From positions 1 through 64,000 of the forward strand of contig NZ_JAAFKG010000045.1 of NCBI RefSeq assembly GCF_013299185.1: a DNA stretch of 64,000 nt. Reading direction: 5' to 3'. Each line of letters starts with the position of its first letter. Position 1 is the first letter of the stretch. Source of the stretch: Microcoleus sp. bin48.metabat.b7b8b9.023 (lineage in GTDB: Bacteria; Cyanobacteriota; Cyanobacteriia; Cyanobacteriales; Microcoleaceae). Below, piece after piece: positions 28,145 through 37,616 of the stretch. A program made the translations under genes and the position numbers. The notes below the pieces were generated by a model, which saw only the letters and a list, made by a program, of their open reading frames with translations, was not told the origin of the DNA and ran no database searches.

Positions 28145-30283
28145 ATGGGAAAAGTAGTTGGCATTGACCTCGGAACGACAAACTCAGTAGTAGCCGTCAT
28201 GGAAGGCGGCAAACCGGTTGTGATTGCCAACGCAGAAGGGATGCGGACAACTCCTTCGGTGGTTGCTTTCACCAAGGAAGGGGAACGCCTTGTCGGACAA
28301 ATGGCCAGACGCCAAAATGTTCTCAACCCCCAAAACACCTTTTACGCCGTCAAACGGTACATCGGGCGCAAATATACCGAACTGACTCCAGAAGCAAAGC
28401 GCGTCCCTTACACAACTCGCCGCGACGAAAACGGAAACATCAAAATCAAATGCCCTCGCCTGAAAAAAGATTTCGCCCCAGAGGAAATTTCGGCGATGGT
28501 GTTGCGGAAGTTGGCCGATGAAGCCAGCCGCTATCTGGGACAAGAAGTTACGGGGGCTGTAATCACTGTTCCGGCTTATTTCAACGACTCGCAGCGACAG
28601 GCGACGCGGGATGCTGGTAGAATTGCCGGACTTGATGTGAAGCGGATTTTAAATGAGCCGACTGCGGCTTCTTTGGCCTACGGTTTGGAAAGGCGAGAAA
28701 GTCAAACAATCTTAGTTTTTGATTTGGGCGGCGGTACTTTTGATGTATCTATCTTAGATGTTGGAGATGGAGTATTTGAAGTTAAAGCAACTAGCGGCGA
28801 TACTCAGTTGGGTGGCAATGATTTTGATTCCAAAATTGTTGATTGGTTGGCTGAACAATTCTTAGAAAAAGAAGGCGTGGATTTACGCAAAAACCGCCAA
28901 GCTTTGCAGCGTTTGATCGAAGCGGCAGAAAAAGCAAAAATAGAGCTGTCGGGAGTTGGCGTCACTGAGATTAATTTGCCGTTTATTGATGCAAATGAAG
29001 ATGGGCCTTTGCATTTGGAAACGCGCTTGACTCGCGGTCAATTTGAGGGGCTGTGCAGCGATTTGGTGCAGCGGATGCGCCGTCCGGTGAAACAAGCTTT
29101 GGCTGATGCCAATATGAGTCCTTCTCGGATTGATGAAGTTGTTTTGGTGGGCGGTTCGACTCGCATTCCTTTGGTGCAGGAAATTGTGCGGAGTTTGATC
29201 GATCGCGAACCGAATCAAAATGTCAATCCCGATGAGGTTGTGGCGGTGGGTGCTGCTATTCAGGCGGGGATTTTGGGCGGGGATGTCCGGGACGTGCTGC
29301 TGTTGGATGTGACGCCCCTGTCCCTGGGCTTGGAAACCATCGGCGGGGTGATGAAAAAACTGATTCCGCGCAATACTACTATTCCAGTTAGGCGATCGGA
29401 TATTTTTTCGACTGCTGAAAACAACCAAACTGTGGTAGAAGTTCACATCATCCAAGGGGAACGGGAATTAGGTAGAGATAATAAGTCTTTGGGACGGTTT
29501 AAATTAACGGGAATTCCGCCGGCACCGCGAGGGATTCCGCAGGTACAAGTGGCTTTTGATATTGATGCTAACGGGATGCTGTTGGTGACTGCTTTGGACA
29601 AAACTACCGGCAGGGAACAAAGCATTACTGTGCAAGGTGCTTCGACGCTGAGCCAGCAGGAAGTGAATCAAATGATTCGCGATGCGGAACAGTTTGCTCA
29701 AGCTGATAAGTTGCAGCGGGAAAAGGTGGAAAAACGCAATCGCGCTGAGGCTTTGGCTTATCAAGCTGAGCGACAGTTGCGGGAAGTTGCACTCGATCGC
29801 GGAATGCAGTTTGCCCAAAGAAGCCGCCAGCGAATTGAAACTTTAATTCGGGAATTGCGAGACAGTTTGGAACGTAAGGATGAGCGGGGGGTTGACCAAG
29901 TTGGCTCGGATTTGCAGGATGCTCTTTACGATCTGAGTCGCGAAGTTGCAGCTTTTGCAATGGATGACGATGATGATGATTTCTTTGAGTCTGTGAAGCG
30001 GACTTTTACAGGCGATAGTACCAAGCGGCGCAGCGATGACAGCAGCTATTATCAAAATGCTAAGCCCTACAGGCGATCGACTGTCGATCCAATGCCAGAT
30101 CGCCCTTACGATCGCTCTTACGATCGCGATCGGATGCCAGATCGCGATCGTATGGGCGATCGATCCTACGATCGCGATCGATCCTACGATCGCACACCCG
30201 ATCGCAGAACCAGCAATAACCGCCCAACTCGCCCCTATCAAAACCAAAGCGACGACTGGGATGACGACGATGATTGGTTGTAA
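28145..30283 (+). CDS. dnaK: Hsp70 chaperone DnaK with charged C-terminal tail
   Basis: 712 aa from ATG 28145; the frame runs 95 codons further upstream but only the part from [14 protein letters not shown] is Hsp70. It binds exposed hydrophobic peptides in an ATP-controlled cycle with a J-protein. Nucleotide-binding motifs are clear ([32 protein letters not shown]), followed by the linker [15 protein letters not shown]. After the lid comes an acidic stretch (MDDDDDDFF) and about 90 residues of Arg/Asp/Tyr-rich tail ending [10 protein letters not shown], not found in standard DnaK. The tail and a dnaJ gene 0.7 kb downstream resemble cyanobacterial dnaK3-dnaJ organisation; the paralogue number is inference. 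Confidence 0.95.
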   Translation: MGKVVGIDLGTTNSVVAVMEGGKPVVIANAEGMRTTPSVVAFTKEGERLVGQMARRQNVLNPQNTFYAVKRYIGRKYTELTPEAKRVPYTTRRDENGNIKIKCPRLKKDFAPEEISAMVLRKLADEASRYLGQEVTGAVITVPAYFNDSQRQATRDAGRIAGLDVKRILNEPTAASLAYGLERRESQTILVFDLGGGTFDVSILDVGDGVFEVKATSGDTQLGGNDFDSKIVDWLAEQFLEKEGVDLRKNRQALQRLIEAAEKAKIELSGVGVTEINLPFIDANEDGPLHLETRLTRGQFEGLCSDLVQRMRRPVKQALADANMSPSRIDEVVLVGGSTRIPLVQEIVRSLIDREPNQNVNPDEVVAVGAAIQAGILGGDVRDVLLLDVTPLSLGLETIGGVMKKLIPRNTTIPVRRSDIFSTAENNQTVVEVHIIQGERELGRDNKSLGRFKLTGIPPAPRGIPQVQVAFDIDANGMLLVTALDKTTGREQSITVQGASTLSQQEVNQMIRDAEQFAQADKLQREKVEKRNRAEALAYQAERQLREVALDRGMQFAQRSRQRIETLIRELRDSLERKDERGVDQVGSDLQDALYDLSREVAAFAMDDDDDDFFESVKRTFTGDSTKRRSDDSSYYQNAKPYRRSTVDPMPDRPYDRSYDRDRMPDRDRMGDRSYDRDRSYDRTPDRRTSNNRPTRPYQNQSDDWDDDDDWL

Positions 30284-30285
30284 TT

Positions 30286-30350
30286 GAAGGAAGAAGGAAG
30301 AAGGAAGAAGGAAGAAGGAAGAAGGAAGAAGGAAGAAGGAAGAAGGAAAA
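30286..30350. repeat. GGAAGAA heptamer array (STRR)
   Basis: About nine GGAAGAA units directly after the dnaK stop codon. A related array on the other strand (CCTTCTT) lies at about 55590-55629. Confidence 0.9.
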
Positions 30351-30471
30351 TAGCGGATTTTTAGCAGAGAATATGTGACCGCCCTTTTTCCACTTCTTCT
30401 GGACTTCTTTTTTCTCTCACTAGACTTCTTGGAAATAGATAGAGATTACTATAATCAGCAAGGAGAAAACT

Positions 30472-30832
30472 ATGTTATATAGCCCATAGAGAACAATACA
30501 TCTGGCAGCGGGGTATTTATCTTTGTCAACTTTGCTACGAATTAACCAAATCATTTCATCCATCTGAACTTTATGGTATTACCAGTCAAATTCGCCGTGC
30601 ATCTGTATCAATACCAGCTAACATTGCTGAGGGATATGGACGTGTTACCCGACAAGAGTATATTAGATATTTGCGAATAGCTCTCGGTTCGCTCAGAGAA
30701 CTGGATACTCATCTAGTGATTTCTGAAAAAGTGGGGTTTGCCGCACTATAAAAAATCTCACCCGTTGTCAAACAAGTAGATGAACTCACACGACTAATGG
30801 TCAGCAATATCAATAAACTTCACACAGAATAA
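30472..30832 (+). pseudogene. Broken four-helix-bundle (S23-type) protein gene
   Basis: A ribosome binding site AAGGAG (30460-30465) precedes ATG 30472, but that frame stops after five codons (CCA TAG). From about 30485, shifted by one base, the frame reads a typical four-helix-bundle protein: WQRGIYLCQLCYELTKSF, YGITSQIRRASVSIPANIAE, GYGRVTRQEYIRYLRIALGS, LRELDTHLVISEKVGF. An in-frame TAA then interrupts at about 30750, after which KISPVVKQVDELTRLMVSNI continues to TAA 30830-30832. One frameshift plus one nonsense codon make this a pseudogene. Intact members are about 115-120 aa and are often found in cyanobacteria or inserted in 23S rRNA genes. Confidence 0.8.
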
Positions 30833-30964
30833 AAAATTTTCATTCTTCCCTCTTCCTTCTTCCCTCTTCCGACTTCCATCGGACTTACATCGGACTTACA
30901 TCCGTTACATCCGTTACATCCGCTACAAAATCCGTTGCCGAACTTCCTTCTTCCTTCCCAAATT

Positions 30965-32026
30965 ATGCAAAACTTTCGTAATTACTATCAAATACTGGGA
31001 GTACCCAGAGATGCTACGGCTGACGAGATAAAAAAAGCCTATCGACGACTGGCGAGACAGTTGCACCCTGACGTAAATCCGGGAGATAAATCTGCTGAAG
31101 ATAGGTTTAAAGATATTAATGAAGCTTACGATATTCTGTCCGATCTCGAAAAGCGCGCTCAATACGACCAGTTTAGTAAATTCTGGAAGCAAAAGGGATT
31201 TCAAGGCAAACAAGGCGTAAAACTTCCCAATTTCACAAGTTGGGGAAACAACAAAGGTAGCCGCAGAAAACCAGCGGAAGATATCGATTTTAGCGATTAC
31301 TCAGATTTTAATAAATTTCTCGATCAAGTGCTCGGAAGGCGCCGTGAAGTGAGGATGGCGACAGAGAATGATGCACCGCGAGTTCCCACTTCAGAACCGT
31401 GGAATACGGCTTCTAAGAAAACGAGTTATGTTGCTAATTCTCGGGAAGATAGGAGGGATTTGGACGATCGCGAAATTCGACGCGAAACCAGGGAAATAGA
31501 CGATCGCGAAATCAGAAGAGACATTGATGCGAGGCTAACTCTGCCTTTGGAAAGAGCTTATTCGGGCGGTACCGAGCGCATCCGCTTGGACGACGGGCGG
31601 TGGATCGAGGTAAATATGCCGGGGGCGATGGTATCGGGCCAGCGAATTCGCCTGCGAAATCAAGGTATTGGCGGTGGCGATTTGTACTTAAAAATCACGG
31701 TTTCTCCCCATCCATTTTTCCGCTTGGAAATGTCGGATATTTGCTGCGAATTGCCGCTGACACCCTGCGAAGCGGTACTTGGTGGAGACATTGAAGTGCC
31801 GACTCTAGACGGCTTGGTGAAGATGAAACTGCCACCTGGAGTCACGTCTGGGAAGCGGTTGCGGCTGGCGAATAAGGGTTATCCGACTGGAAATGGCGAT
31901 CGGGGAGATCAGCTAGTAGAAATTCAGGTATTAATTCCCAAGGAAATTAGCGACGAAGAACGGGAATTGTACGAGAAATTGCGGCAAATTCAGACTTTCA
32001 AACCCCGTCAAGATTTGTCGGTTTAA
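30965..32026 (+). CDS. dnaJ: J-domain co-chaperone, DnaJ C-terminal type
   Basis: 353 aa from ATG 30965 ([20 protein letters not shown]); ten further codons upstream are unlikely. The J domain (1-70) has HPD at 34-36, needed to stimulate DnaK ATP hydrolysis. A linker of about 110 residues contains repeated DDREIRR units. The rest is the DnaJ C-terminal substrate-binding domain ([24 protein letters not shown]-like loops, [17 protein letters not shown]). There is no zinc-finger, so this is a type II (CbpA-like) J-protein. It lies downstream of dnaK with its charged tail, and the two are probable partners. Confidence 0.93.
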   Translation: MQNFRNYYQILGVPRDATADEIKKAYRRLARQLHPDVNPGDKSAEDRFKDINEAYDILSDLEKRAQYDQFSKFWKQKGFQGKQGVKLPNFTSWGNNKGSRRKPAEDIDFSDYSDFNKFLDQVLGRRREVRMATENDAPRVPTSEPWNTASKKTSYVANSREDRRDLDDREIRRETREIDDREIRRDIDARLTLPLERAYSGGTERIRLDDGRWIEVNMPGAMVSGQRIRLRNQGIGGGDLYLKITVSPHPFFRLEMSDICCELPLTPCEAVLGGDIEVPTLDGLVKMKLPPGVTSGKRLRLANKGYPTGNGDRGDQLVEIQVLIPKEISDEERELYEKLRQIQTFKPRQDLSV

Positions 32027-32036
32027 TTTTGTAGAG

Positions 32037-32229
32037 GGGAGCATCTCTTTTTTGCAAGAAGCATTTTTTATTGTAGAGCTGTCCTAAATGATTCATCAAG
32101 ATTGGTAGGGGTAGTGCCCCGTGCCTACCCCCTATCTATCGGGGCAACCGGATCTTAAAGAACCCCCTACAAGAACTATGAAAATGATGCGAGTATTGCT
32201 ATATATAAATGAAAAACTGATATGCTCCC
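32037..32229. repeat. 'GGGAGCATCTC' MITE-like repeat, copy 2
   Basis: The left arm is GGGGAGCATCTCTTTTTTGC and the right arm ends AAAAACTGATATGCTCCCC. The core is longer than in copy 1 and holds GGTAGGGGTAGTGCCCC and CTACCCCC inverted pieces. Together with the 107 bp up to the Rpn gene it fills the 310-bp spacer; no gene is present. Confidence 0.7.
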
Positions 32230-32336
32230 CTGTGGGTGCGCGCTGCACGCGGGAAATCTTGTTTGTATAATATAGATAGTAGAGTGCGCCTCCCGCACCT
32301 GAAACCTCAACCATTACAAATTCACCGATTATCTAT

Positions 32337-33299
32337 ATGTTCACATTCATCAATCCTAAAACTGATTTCGCATTCAAAAAAATCTTCGGTTCACAAAATA
32401 GCAAAGACATTCTCAAGAGTTTTTTGAATGCCTTGTTGTATGACAATCAGCCCACCATCGAATATTTGCAAATCCTCGATCCTCATTCATTACCGCTAAT
32501 CCGAGGGCTGAAGGATACTTACGTAGATATTAGAGCGAAATTAAATGACGGCACAGAGGTAATTATCGAGATGCAGGTTTTGAACGTAGAGGCTTTTGAA
32601 AAGCGGATTTTGTACAATGCAGCCAAAGCTTATTCAACGCAATTAGAAACAGCAGAACAATATGTAATGTTGAATCCAGTGATTGCCTTGACCATCACTG
32701 ATTTTGAGATGTTTGAGGATTTTAGGAAAGTAATTTCGCGGTTTGTGCTAAAAGAAAGAGAGTTCTTAAGCGATTATCCTATTTTCGATTTTGAATTGGT
32801 TTTTGTTGAGTTACCCAAGTTCCAAAAAAGTTTGAACGAGTTACAAACATTAGCCGATAAGTGGATTTATTTTCTCAAAACTGCTAGGGACTTAAACTCA
32901 GTACCTGCAACAATGGAAGAGGTGCCAGAGATTAGTCAAGCATTTACAATAGCGACTAAAGCTAATTTGAGCTATGACGAATTAAGCGAGTTGCAAAAAC
33001 AGGAAATTTACATCCAAGACCGTCGGGGAGCAATCACTAAAGCGGTCAGTATAGCAACAGAAAAAGGCAGACAAGAAGGCAAACAAGAAGGCAGACAAGA
33101 AGGAATTAAGGAAGGACAATTCGCACTAATTATCCGTTTGTTAGAACGTCGTGTAGGTGCGATCGCTCCCGAAGTTCAAAATCAAATTCAGGAATTGTCG
33201 ATCGCGAAATTAGAAAATTTAGCAGAAGCTTTGCTCAATTTTACCCAAATCTCGGATTTAACAGCTTGGCTGGAAACACAAGATTTACCCGCCCGATAG
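32337..33299 (+). CDS. Rpn family recombination-promoting nuclease
   Basis: 320 aa. Rpn proteins (PD-(D/E)XK 'transposase_31') are divalent-ion-dependent DNA endonucleases that promote RecA-independent recombination; they move often between genomes. Visible are the start FINPKTDFAFKKIFG, the nuclease core TYVDIRAKLNDG then VIIEMQVLN (Asp, Glu-x-Gln variant), KRILYNAAKAYSTQL and VIALTITDFEMF. A flexible repeat linker RQEGKQEGRQEGIKEGQ precedes a C-terminal helical domain. No terminal repeats of a mobile element were seen at its borders, but a MITE-like repeat lies just upstream. Confidence 0.9.
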   Translation: MFTFINPKTDFAFKKIFGSQNSKDILKSFLNALLYDNQPTIEYLQILDPHSLPLIRGLKDTYVDIRAKLNDGTEVIIEMQVLNVEAFEKRILYNAAKAYSTQLETAEQYVMLNPVIALTITDFEMFEDFRKVISRFVLKEREFLSDYPIFDFELVFVELPKFQKSLNELQTLADKWIYFLKTARDLNSVPATMEEVPEISQAFTIATKANLSYDELSELQKQEIYIQDRRGAITKAVSIATEKGRQEGKQEGRQEGIKEGQFALIIRLLERRVGAIAPEVQNQIQELSIAKLENLAEALLNFTQISDLTAWLETQDLPAR

Positions 33300-33307
33300 C
33301 CGACTCT

Positions 33308-33413
33308 GTAGGGTGCGTCAGCGATTAGCCTAATTTTCAGATGTTCCGTCAGAAGTGGCTGACGCACCCTACTACAAATGTGAGTGTCATGTGTACAAAA
33401 ATGAGATGCTCCC
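33308..33413. repeat. 'GTAGGGTGCGTCAGC' hairpin joined to a MITE right arm
   Basis: GTAGGGTGCGTCAGCGATTA faces GTGGCTGACGCACCCTACTAC (to about 33375). It is followed by ACAAAAATGAGATGCTCCC (to 33413), the right arm of the 'GGGAGCATCTC' family whose left arm is missing here. Confidence 0.65.
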
Positions 33414-33519
33414 GATCGCACTCGATAACATAAGTAAAATTACTGTTGCAATTCTTCAGGAACTAGCCGAAAATTAACCTCAAGCTAATTTTCCCACACT
33501 ACAGGAGCATTCCGCCACA

Positions 33520-35955
33520 ATGACTCAAATGCCGCCTCAATGCAAAAATCTGCAAGAGCAAGTTGACTCTCTACTCCAACTGCTGCGTCAAGAATCGTCT
33601 CTGCGACAACAAGATATCACGGCGGTACAATCTTCTCTGAAAAAGGCAATTTCTCCTGAGTTTGAGATTGTGTTTGCGGGCGCTTTTAGTGCGGGAAAAT
33701 CAATGCTGATCAATGCTTTGCTGGAGCGAGAATTGCTCTACAGCGCTGAAGGACACGCAACCGGTACTGAATGCTATATCGCCTACGCTGAATCGGCCCA
33801 AAAAGAGCGTGTTGTTCTCACTTTTTCGAGCGAAGTTGAGATTCGCCAGCAAGCCTATGCTCTGTGCGAGCAGTTAAATTTAACGACTGAAATCGATATT
33901 AATCTCACAGATGTAGTTAAAATTTTAGCTCAGGGATGCAGCATAATTATCGAAAAGGAAGGCGGAGAAAATAAATCGGAGCGAGCTAAACAAGCAAAGG
34001 CTCTTACTTTGCTATTAGAAGGGTTTGAAGCGAATCGCGATCGCATTCAAGCTGTGGAAAATGCAACTTATTCGATGGAACAGTTTAATTTTTCCAATCT
34101 CAAGGAAGCTGCAAGTTATGCGCGGCGCGGTAGCAACAGTGCTGTACTCAAGCGAGTTGAATATTACTGTTACCATCCGCTGCTGCAAGATGGGAATATT
34201 ATTATTGATACGCCCGGAATTGATGCGCCTGTCAAACAGGATGCGGCATTGACCTATGATAAGATTGAAAGCCCGGATACTTCGGCGGTTGTTTGCGTCT
34301 TGAAGGCTGCGTCGTCTGGCGAAATGACGACGGAAGAGACGGAGTTGATGGAAAAAACGCGATCGAATCCCGGAATTCGCGATCGGCTGTTTTACATTTT
34401 CAACCGCATTGACGAAACTTGGTACAACGCGCAACTGCGACAACGCTTGGAAAATCTGATTAATTCCGACTTTCGCGACACCGCCAGAGTCTATAAAACC
34501 AGCGGATTGCTGGGATTTTACGGGAGTTTGATTAAAGGGACAACCGGGCGCGATCGTTTTGGTTTGGATAGCATTTTTGTCCAAAGTCGCGATCGAGTTG
34601 ATGCAGACACAAATGCGGGTAGTAAAAGCGAAAACAGTGAAGAAACACCGCAATTTGTCAGCGAATTTAACCGCTACTGCGCGAATTCCGGCAAACTATC
34701 TCCCAGCAAATTTCGGATTTCAGTTAACAGCTACGAAACGCCCAGTCAAAACTACGTGCGGATTCTGGCGGAACAAGGTCAACCGTTAATTCAGCAATTA
34801 ATTCAAGATAGCGGCATCGAAGATTTTCGCACAGCCATCACCGATTATCTCACAAAAGAAAAGCGCCCGCAACTCTTCAGAAATCTCGCTGACGATTTAG
34901 AGGATTTGTGCATTCAACTGCGGAAACAATACCAAACAATTCAGCGGAATTTGGACAGCCAGCCCCGCGAAATTGAAGCGATGAAAGCCCAAGAACTTTT
35001 ACGCCTAAATCAAGAATTGCAGCAAGTCGGACAGGAATTTCGAGAACATATCGCCAAAGAAGTAAATGATATGATTATGAACAGATGCGATATTTTCGAT
35101 ACAGATTTTCGCCAACTGCAATCTCGGATGATTCGCCGCTTGGATGAATTGCTAGATGGATTTTCGGTTGAGGCGGCTTACGGACGCACTTTGATGACTC
35201 ATCCGCGCAATGCTACTGCACCTTTAATTGCGGTTTTAGTGGAAGCGCTTTATTATTTAGCGAATCAGTTGGAAGATATTTTAGTAGAGGCTACTAAGTC
35301 ACTGGTTGAGAATTATTTCCAGTATTTGAAAGACAGCATTCGCAAGTCAGAATATTATCGATTACTTTATCGGTTGTTGGGGAATGACGGGGGAATTGAA
35401 CAGCAGTTAGAGGAGTTGTCACAGCAGGTTTCTCGTGCTTTGGTGAATGCGGCGGGCGTGGAGTGCGATCGCTACGTGCGAGAAAGTCCCCGTTTTTACG
35501 ACGAAGGCACGTTTTCGATTTACCAATTCCGGGAAACATTGCAGCAAACATCCCAAGGTTTTGACTGCGAAAATATGGTAGACGCGCAACCAGCAATTAG
35601 ACAATTATTGAGGCTAGATTTTGAGCCGAAAGTATCGAAAACCATTCGGCAAACTTTCCGCCAAACTGTGAATCAAACGCTGAAAGAGCATTTGTTACCG
35701 ATGGCGGAACAGCAAGCTGATGATATTTTGCAGAAATACAGTCAAGCCCGCGATTATTTGGAGCAAACTTTGGCGCAGGAAGCTGAGGAGAAAATTGCTA
35801 GGAATCTGCGGTTGCAAGCTGAGAATGAAGAGAAGGTTCAAGAGTACGATCGGGCGGTTTCGGGGATTAATAGTTGTTTGCAAGCAATGAAGTTGCACGA
35901 GCATTTGTTGCCCGTAATTGGAGATAATAATAGCGTTGTTGTGGATTGTGAATGA
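33520..35955 (+). CDS. Bacterial dynamin-like GTPase
   Basis: 811 aa. GTPase motifs: P-loop GAFSAGKS (54-61), a conserved Thr region ATGTEC, DTPG (230-233) and NRID (295-298). Long helical stalk segments follow (about 440-800), and a hydrophobic patch near 570-600 (TAPLIAVLVEALYYLANQ) could be the membrane-binding paddle. This matches the dynamin family, of which Nostoc BDLP is the best-known cyanobacterial example; such proteins bind, tubulate or fuse membranes. A spacer of about 105 bp separates it from the upstream repeat. The gene ends at the start of a long repeat region. Confidence 0.92.
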   Translation: MTQMPPQCKNLQEQVDSLLQLLRQESSLRQQDITAVQSSLKKAISPEFEIVFAGAFSAGKSMLINALLERELLYSAEGHATGTECYIAYAESAQKERVVLTFSSEVEIRQQAYALCEQLNLTTEIDINLTDVVKILAQGCSIIIEKEGGENKSERAKQAKALTLLLEGFEANRDRIQAVENATYSMEQFNFSNLKEAASYARRGSNSAVLKRVEYYCYHPLLQDGNIIIDTPGIDAPVKQDAALTYDKIESPDTSAVVCVLKAASSGEMTTEETELMEKTRSNPGIRDRLFYIFNRIDETWYNAQLRQRLENLINSDFRDTARVYKTSGLLGFYGSLIKGTTGRDRFGLDSIFVQSRDRVDADTNAGSKSENSEETPQFVSEFNRYCANSGKLSPSKFRISVNSYETPSQNYVRILAEQGQPLIQQLIQDSGIEDFRTAITDYLTKEKRPQLFRNLADDLEDLCIQLRKQYQTIQRNLDSQPREIEAMKAQELLRLNQELQQVGQEFREHIAKEVNDMIMNRCDIFDTDFRQLQSRMIRRLDELLDGFSVEAAYGRTLMTHPRNATAPLIAVLVEALYYLANQLEDILVEATKSLVENYFQYLKDSIRKSEYYRLLYRLLGNDGGIEQQLEELSQQVSRALVNAAGVECDRYVRESPRFYDEGTFSIYQFRETLQQTSQGFDCENMVDAQPAIRQLLRLDFEPKVSKTIRQTFRQTVNQTLKEHLLPMAEQQADDILQKYSQARDYLEQTLAQEAEEKIARNLRLQAENEEKVQEYDRAVSGINSCLQAMKLHEHLLPVIGDNNSVVVDCE

Positions 35956-36165
35956 TTGAAATTAAGGCGATTGGAAACCGGGGAGATTGAAATTAAGGCG
36001 ATTGGAAATCCGGGCGATTGAAATTAAGGCGATTGGAAACCGCCGCGATTGGAAACCGGGCGATTGGAAACCGGGTGATTGGAAACCGCCGCGATTGGAA
36101 ACCGGGCGATTGGAAACCGGGCGATTGGAAACCGGGCGATTGGAAATCGGGCGATTGGAAATCGC
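35956..36165. repeat. Tandem array of 15-bp GGCGATTGGAAACCG-type units
   Basis: About 12-13 imperfect copies of GGCGATTGGAAACCG, the first ones interspersed with GATTGAAATTAA. It starts right after the dynamin gene stop. The last units (GGCGATTGGAAATCG) also form the beginning of each 144-bp unit that follows, so the two arrays share an origin. All frames stay open because of the period; I do not call a gene. Confidence 0.85.
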
Positions 36166-36870
36166 GGCTACACAGACAAAACCCGCCTCCGCGGGTTGAA
36201 GACATTCTTAATTTTTAGTCCGCGGAGGCGGACATCGTTTGTATAGCCGCGAATTCTATTCGCCGGGATTCTTGCTAAAAGAGCATCAATTACGGCGATT
36301 GGAAATCGTGGCTACACAGACAAAACCCGCCTCCGCGGGTTGAAGACATTCTTAATTCTTAGTCCGCGGAGGCGGACATCGTTTGTATAGTCGCGAATTC
36401 TATTCGCCGGGATTCTTGCTAAAAGAGCATCAATTACGGCGATTGGAAATCGCGGCTACACAGACAAAACCCGCCTCCGCGGGTTGAAGACATTCTTAAT
36501 TCTTAGTCCGCGGAGGCGGACATCGTTTGTATAGCCGCGAATTCTATTCGCCGGGATTCTTGCTAAAAGAGCATCAATTACGGCGATTGGAAATCGCGGC
36601 TACACAGACAAAACCCGCCTCCGCGGGTTGAAGACATTCTTAATTCTTAGTCCGCGGAGGCGGACATCGTTTGTATAGCCGCGAATTCTATTCGCCGGGA
36701 TTCTTGCTAAAAGAGCATCAATTACGGCGATTGGAAATCGCGGCTACACAGACAAAACCCGCCTCCGCGGGTTGAAGACATTCTTAATTCTTAGTCCGCG
36801 GAGGCGGACATCGTTTGTATAGCCGCGAATTCTATTCGCCGGGATTCTTGCCAAAAATGAGGCAATACCC
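36151..36870. repeat. Tandem array, five 144-bp palindromic units
   Basis: CACAGACAAA recurs at 36171, 36315, 36459, 36603 and 36747, exactly 144 bp apart. Copies are nearly identical (for example TCGTGG against TCGCGG). Each unit is a nested palindrome: GGCTACACAGACAAA faces TTTGTATAGCC, and inside it CCCGCCTCCGCGGG faces TCCGCGGAGGCGGA. It looks like one interspersed hairpin element that has been amplified in tandem. No ORF crosses it. Confidence 0.92.
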
Positions 36871-36912
36871 GATAATCGTTAATAGAGTATTTTGCAAAAA
36901 TCAACCATAAAT

Positions 36913-37347
36913 ATGCAACAACATATTTTTCTAGAAAATTACGGAAATGATGATGTTTTTTCCTTTGGATCTACGATATTTAAAGTAGGTAGGCTTAGGG
37001 AAATAATGAGAACGTCAGTTGTTTCTAACCTAGAATCCGCAGTTCAGGATTTATCTAAAACTCAATTGTTAAAAATAAATACGAATGAATATAATGCACG
37101 GCTTAACTGTAGTCAGCAACAACAATGGTTTGGTAACGGGATAAACTGTGAAGCCTTAAAAATAGGGGCTAAAGGTTGGCAAAAAGGTAAAGTTAAAATT
37201 AGAGTCATTGTAGAGTTTTGCCCAGACGAACCCGAAGTCGAAGAAACACCAGAAAACAACCAATCAGAAACTAGCCAACCAGAATCACCCCTCGATGATT
37301 TGCGCCGCCAACTACTAAACCATGAAAATCAATCGAACAATTCATGA
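36913..37347 (+). CDS. KGK domain protein
   Basis: 144 aa from ATG 36913; a TTG 21 bp upstream is less likely. The KGK family is a short cyanobacterial domain of unknown function named after the tripeptide seen here in GWQKGKVKIRVIVEFCPDEP. The N-terminal half reads DDVFSFGSTIFKVGRLREIM. The C-terminal 35 residues are Pro/Glu/Gln-rich and disordered. It overlaps the HNH gene by 4 bp (ATGA), so the two are translationally coupled. Confidence 0.85.
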   Translation: MQQHIFLENYGNDDVFSFGSTIFKVGRLREIMRTSVVSNLESAVQDLSKTQLLKINTNEYNARLNCSQQQQWFGNGINCEALKIGAKGWQKGKVKIRVIVEFCPDEPEVEETPENNQSETSQPESPLDDLRRQLLNHENQSNNS

Positions 37348-37589
37348 GCAAAACTCCTAGAATCTCCATTCCCCCAGAAGTCAGAAAATACGTATTCACT
37401 CGCAACAAATACCAGTGCCAAAGTTGCGGCCAAACCAAACAAGAAACCCAACTGTCGATCGATCATATCATCCCCCTAGCCCGCGGCGGCAGCAACGACA
37501 TCAGCAACCTGCAAACCCTGTGTCTCGCCTGCAACCAACGGAAAACCGACAAACTAGACCCCCGATTCCGGCGACACTTTGACTTATAA
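37344..37589 (+). CDS. Small HNH endonuclease
   Basis: 81 aa. A compact HNH (beta-beta-alpha-metal) nuclease: zinc-type Cys pair CQSCG (near 26-30) and CLACN, catalytic LSIDHIIPLARGGSND with the His of DHI, Asn in SNLQTLC and the final His/Asn region. It contains no RuvC-like, recognition or intein domain, so it is not an IscB or Cas9 relative. It overlaps the KGK gene and is followed at once by a hairpin array. Possible roles are DNA nicking in defence, repair or mobility; none can be chosen from sequence. Confidence 0.9.
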   Translation: MSKTPRISIPPEVRKYVFTRNKYQCQSCGQTKQETQLSIDHIIPLARGGSNDISNLQTLCLACNQRKTDKLDPRFRRHFDL

Positions 37590-37616
37590 TATTAGTTTTA
37601 TCGAGATAGAAATGAC

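Noticed and set aside
35987-36218. 70- and 66-aa ORFs on both strands
   Set aside because: All frames stay open because of the 15-bp repeat (multiple of three); the peptides are just the repeat translated.
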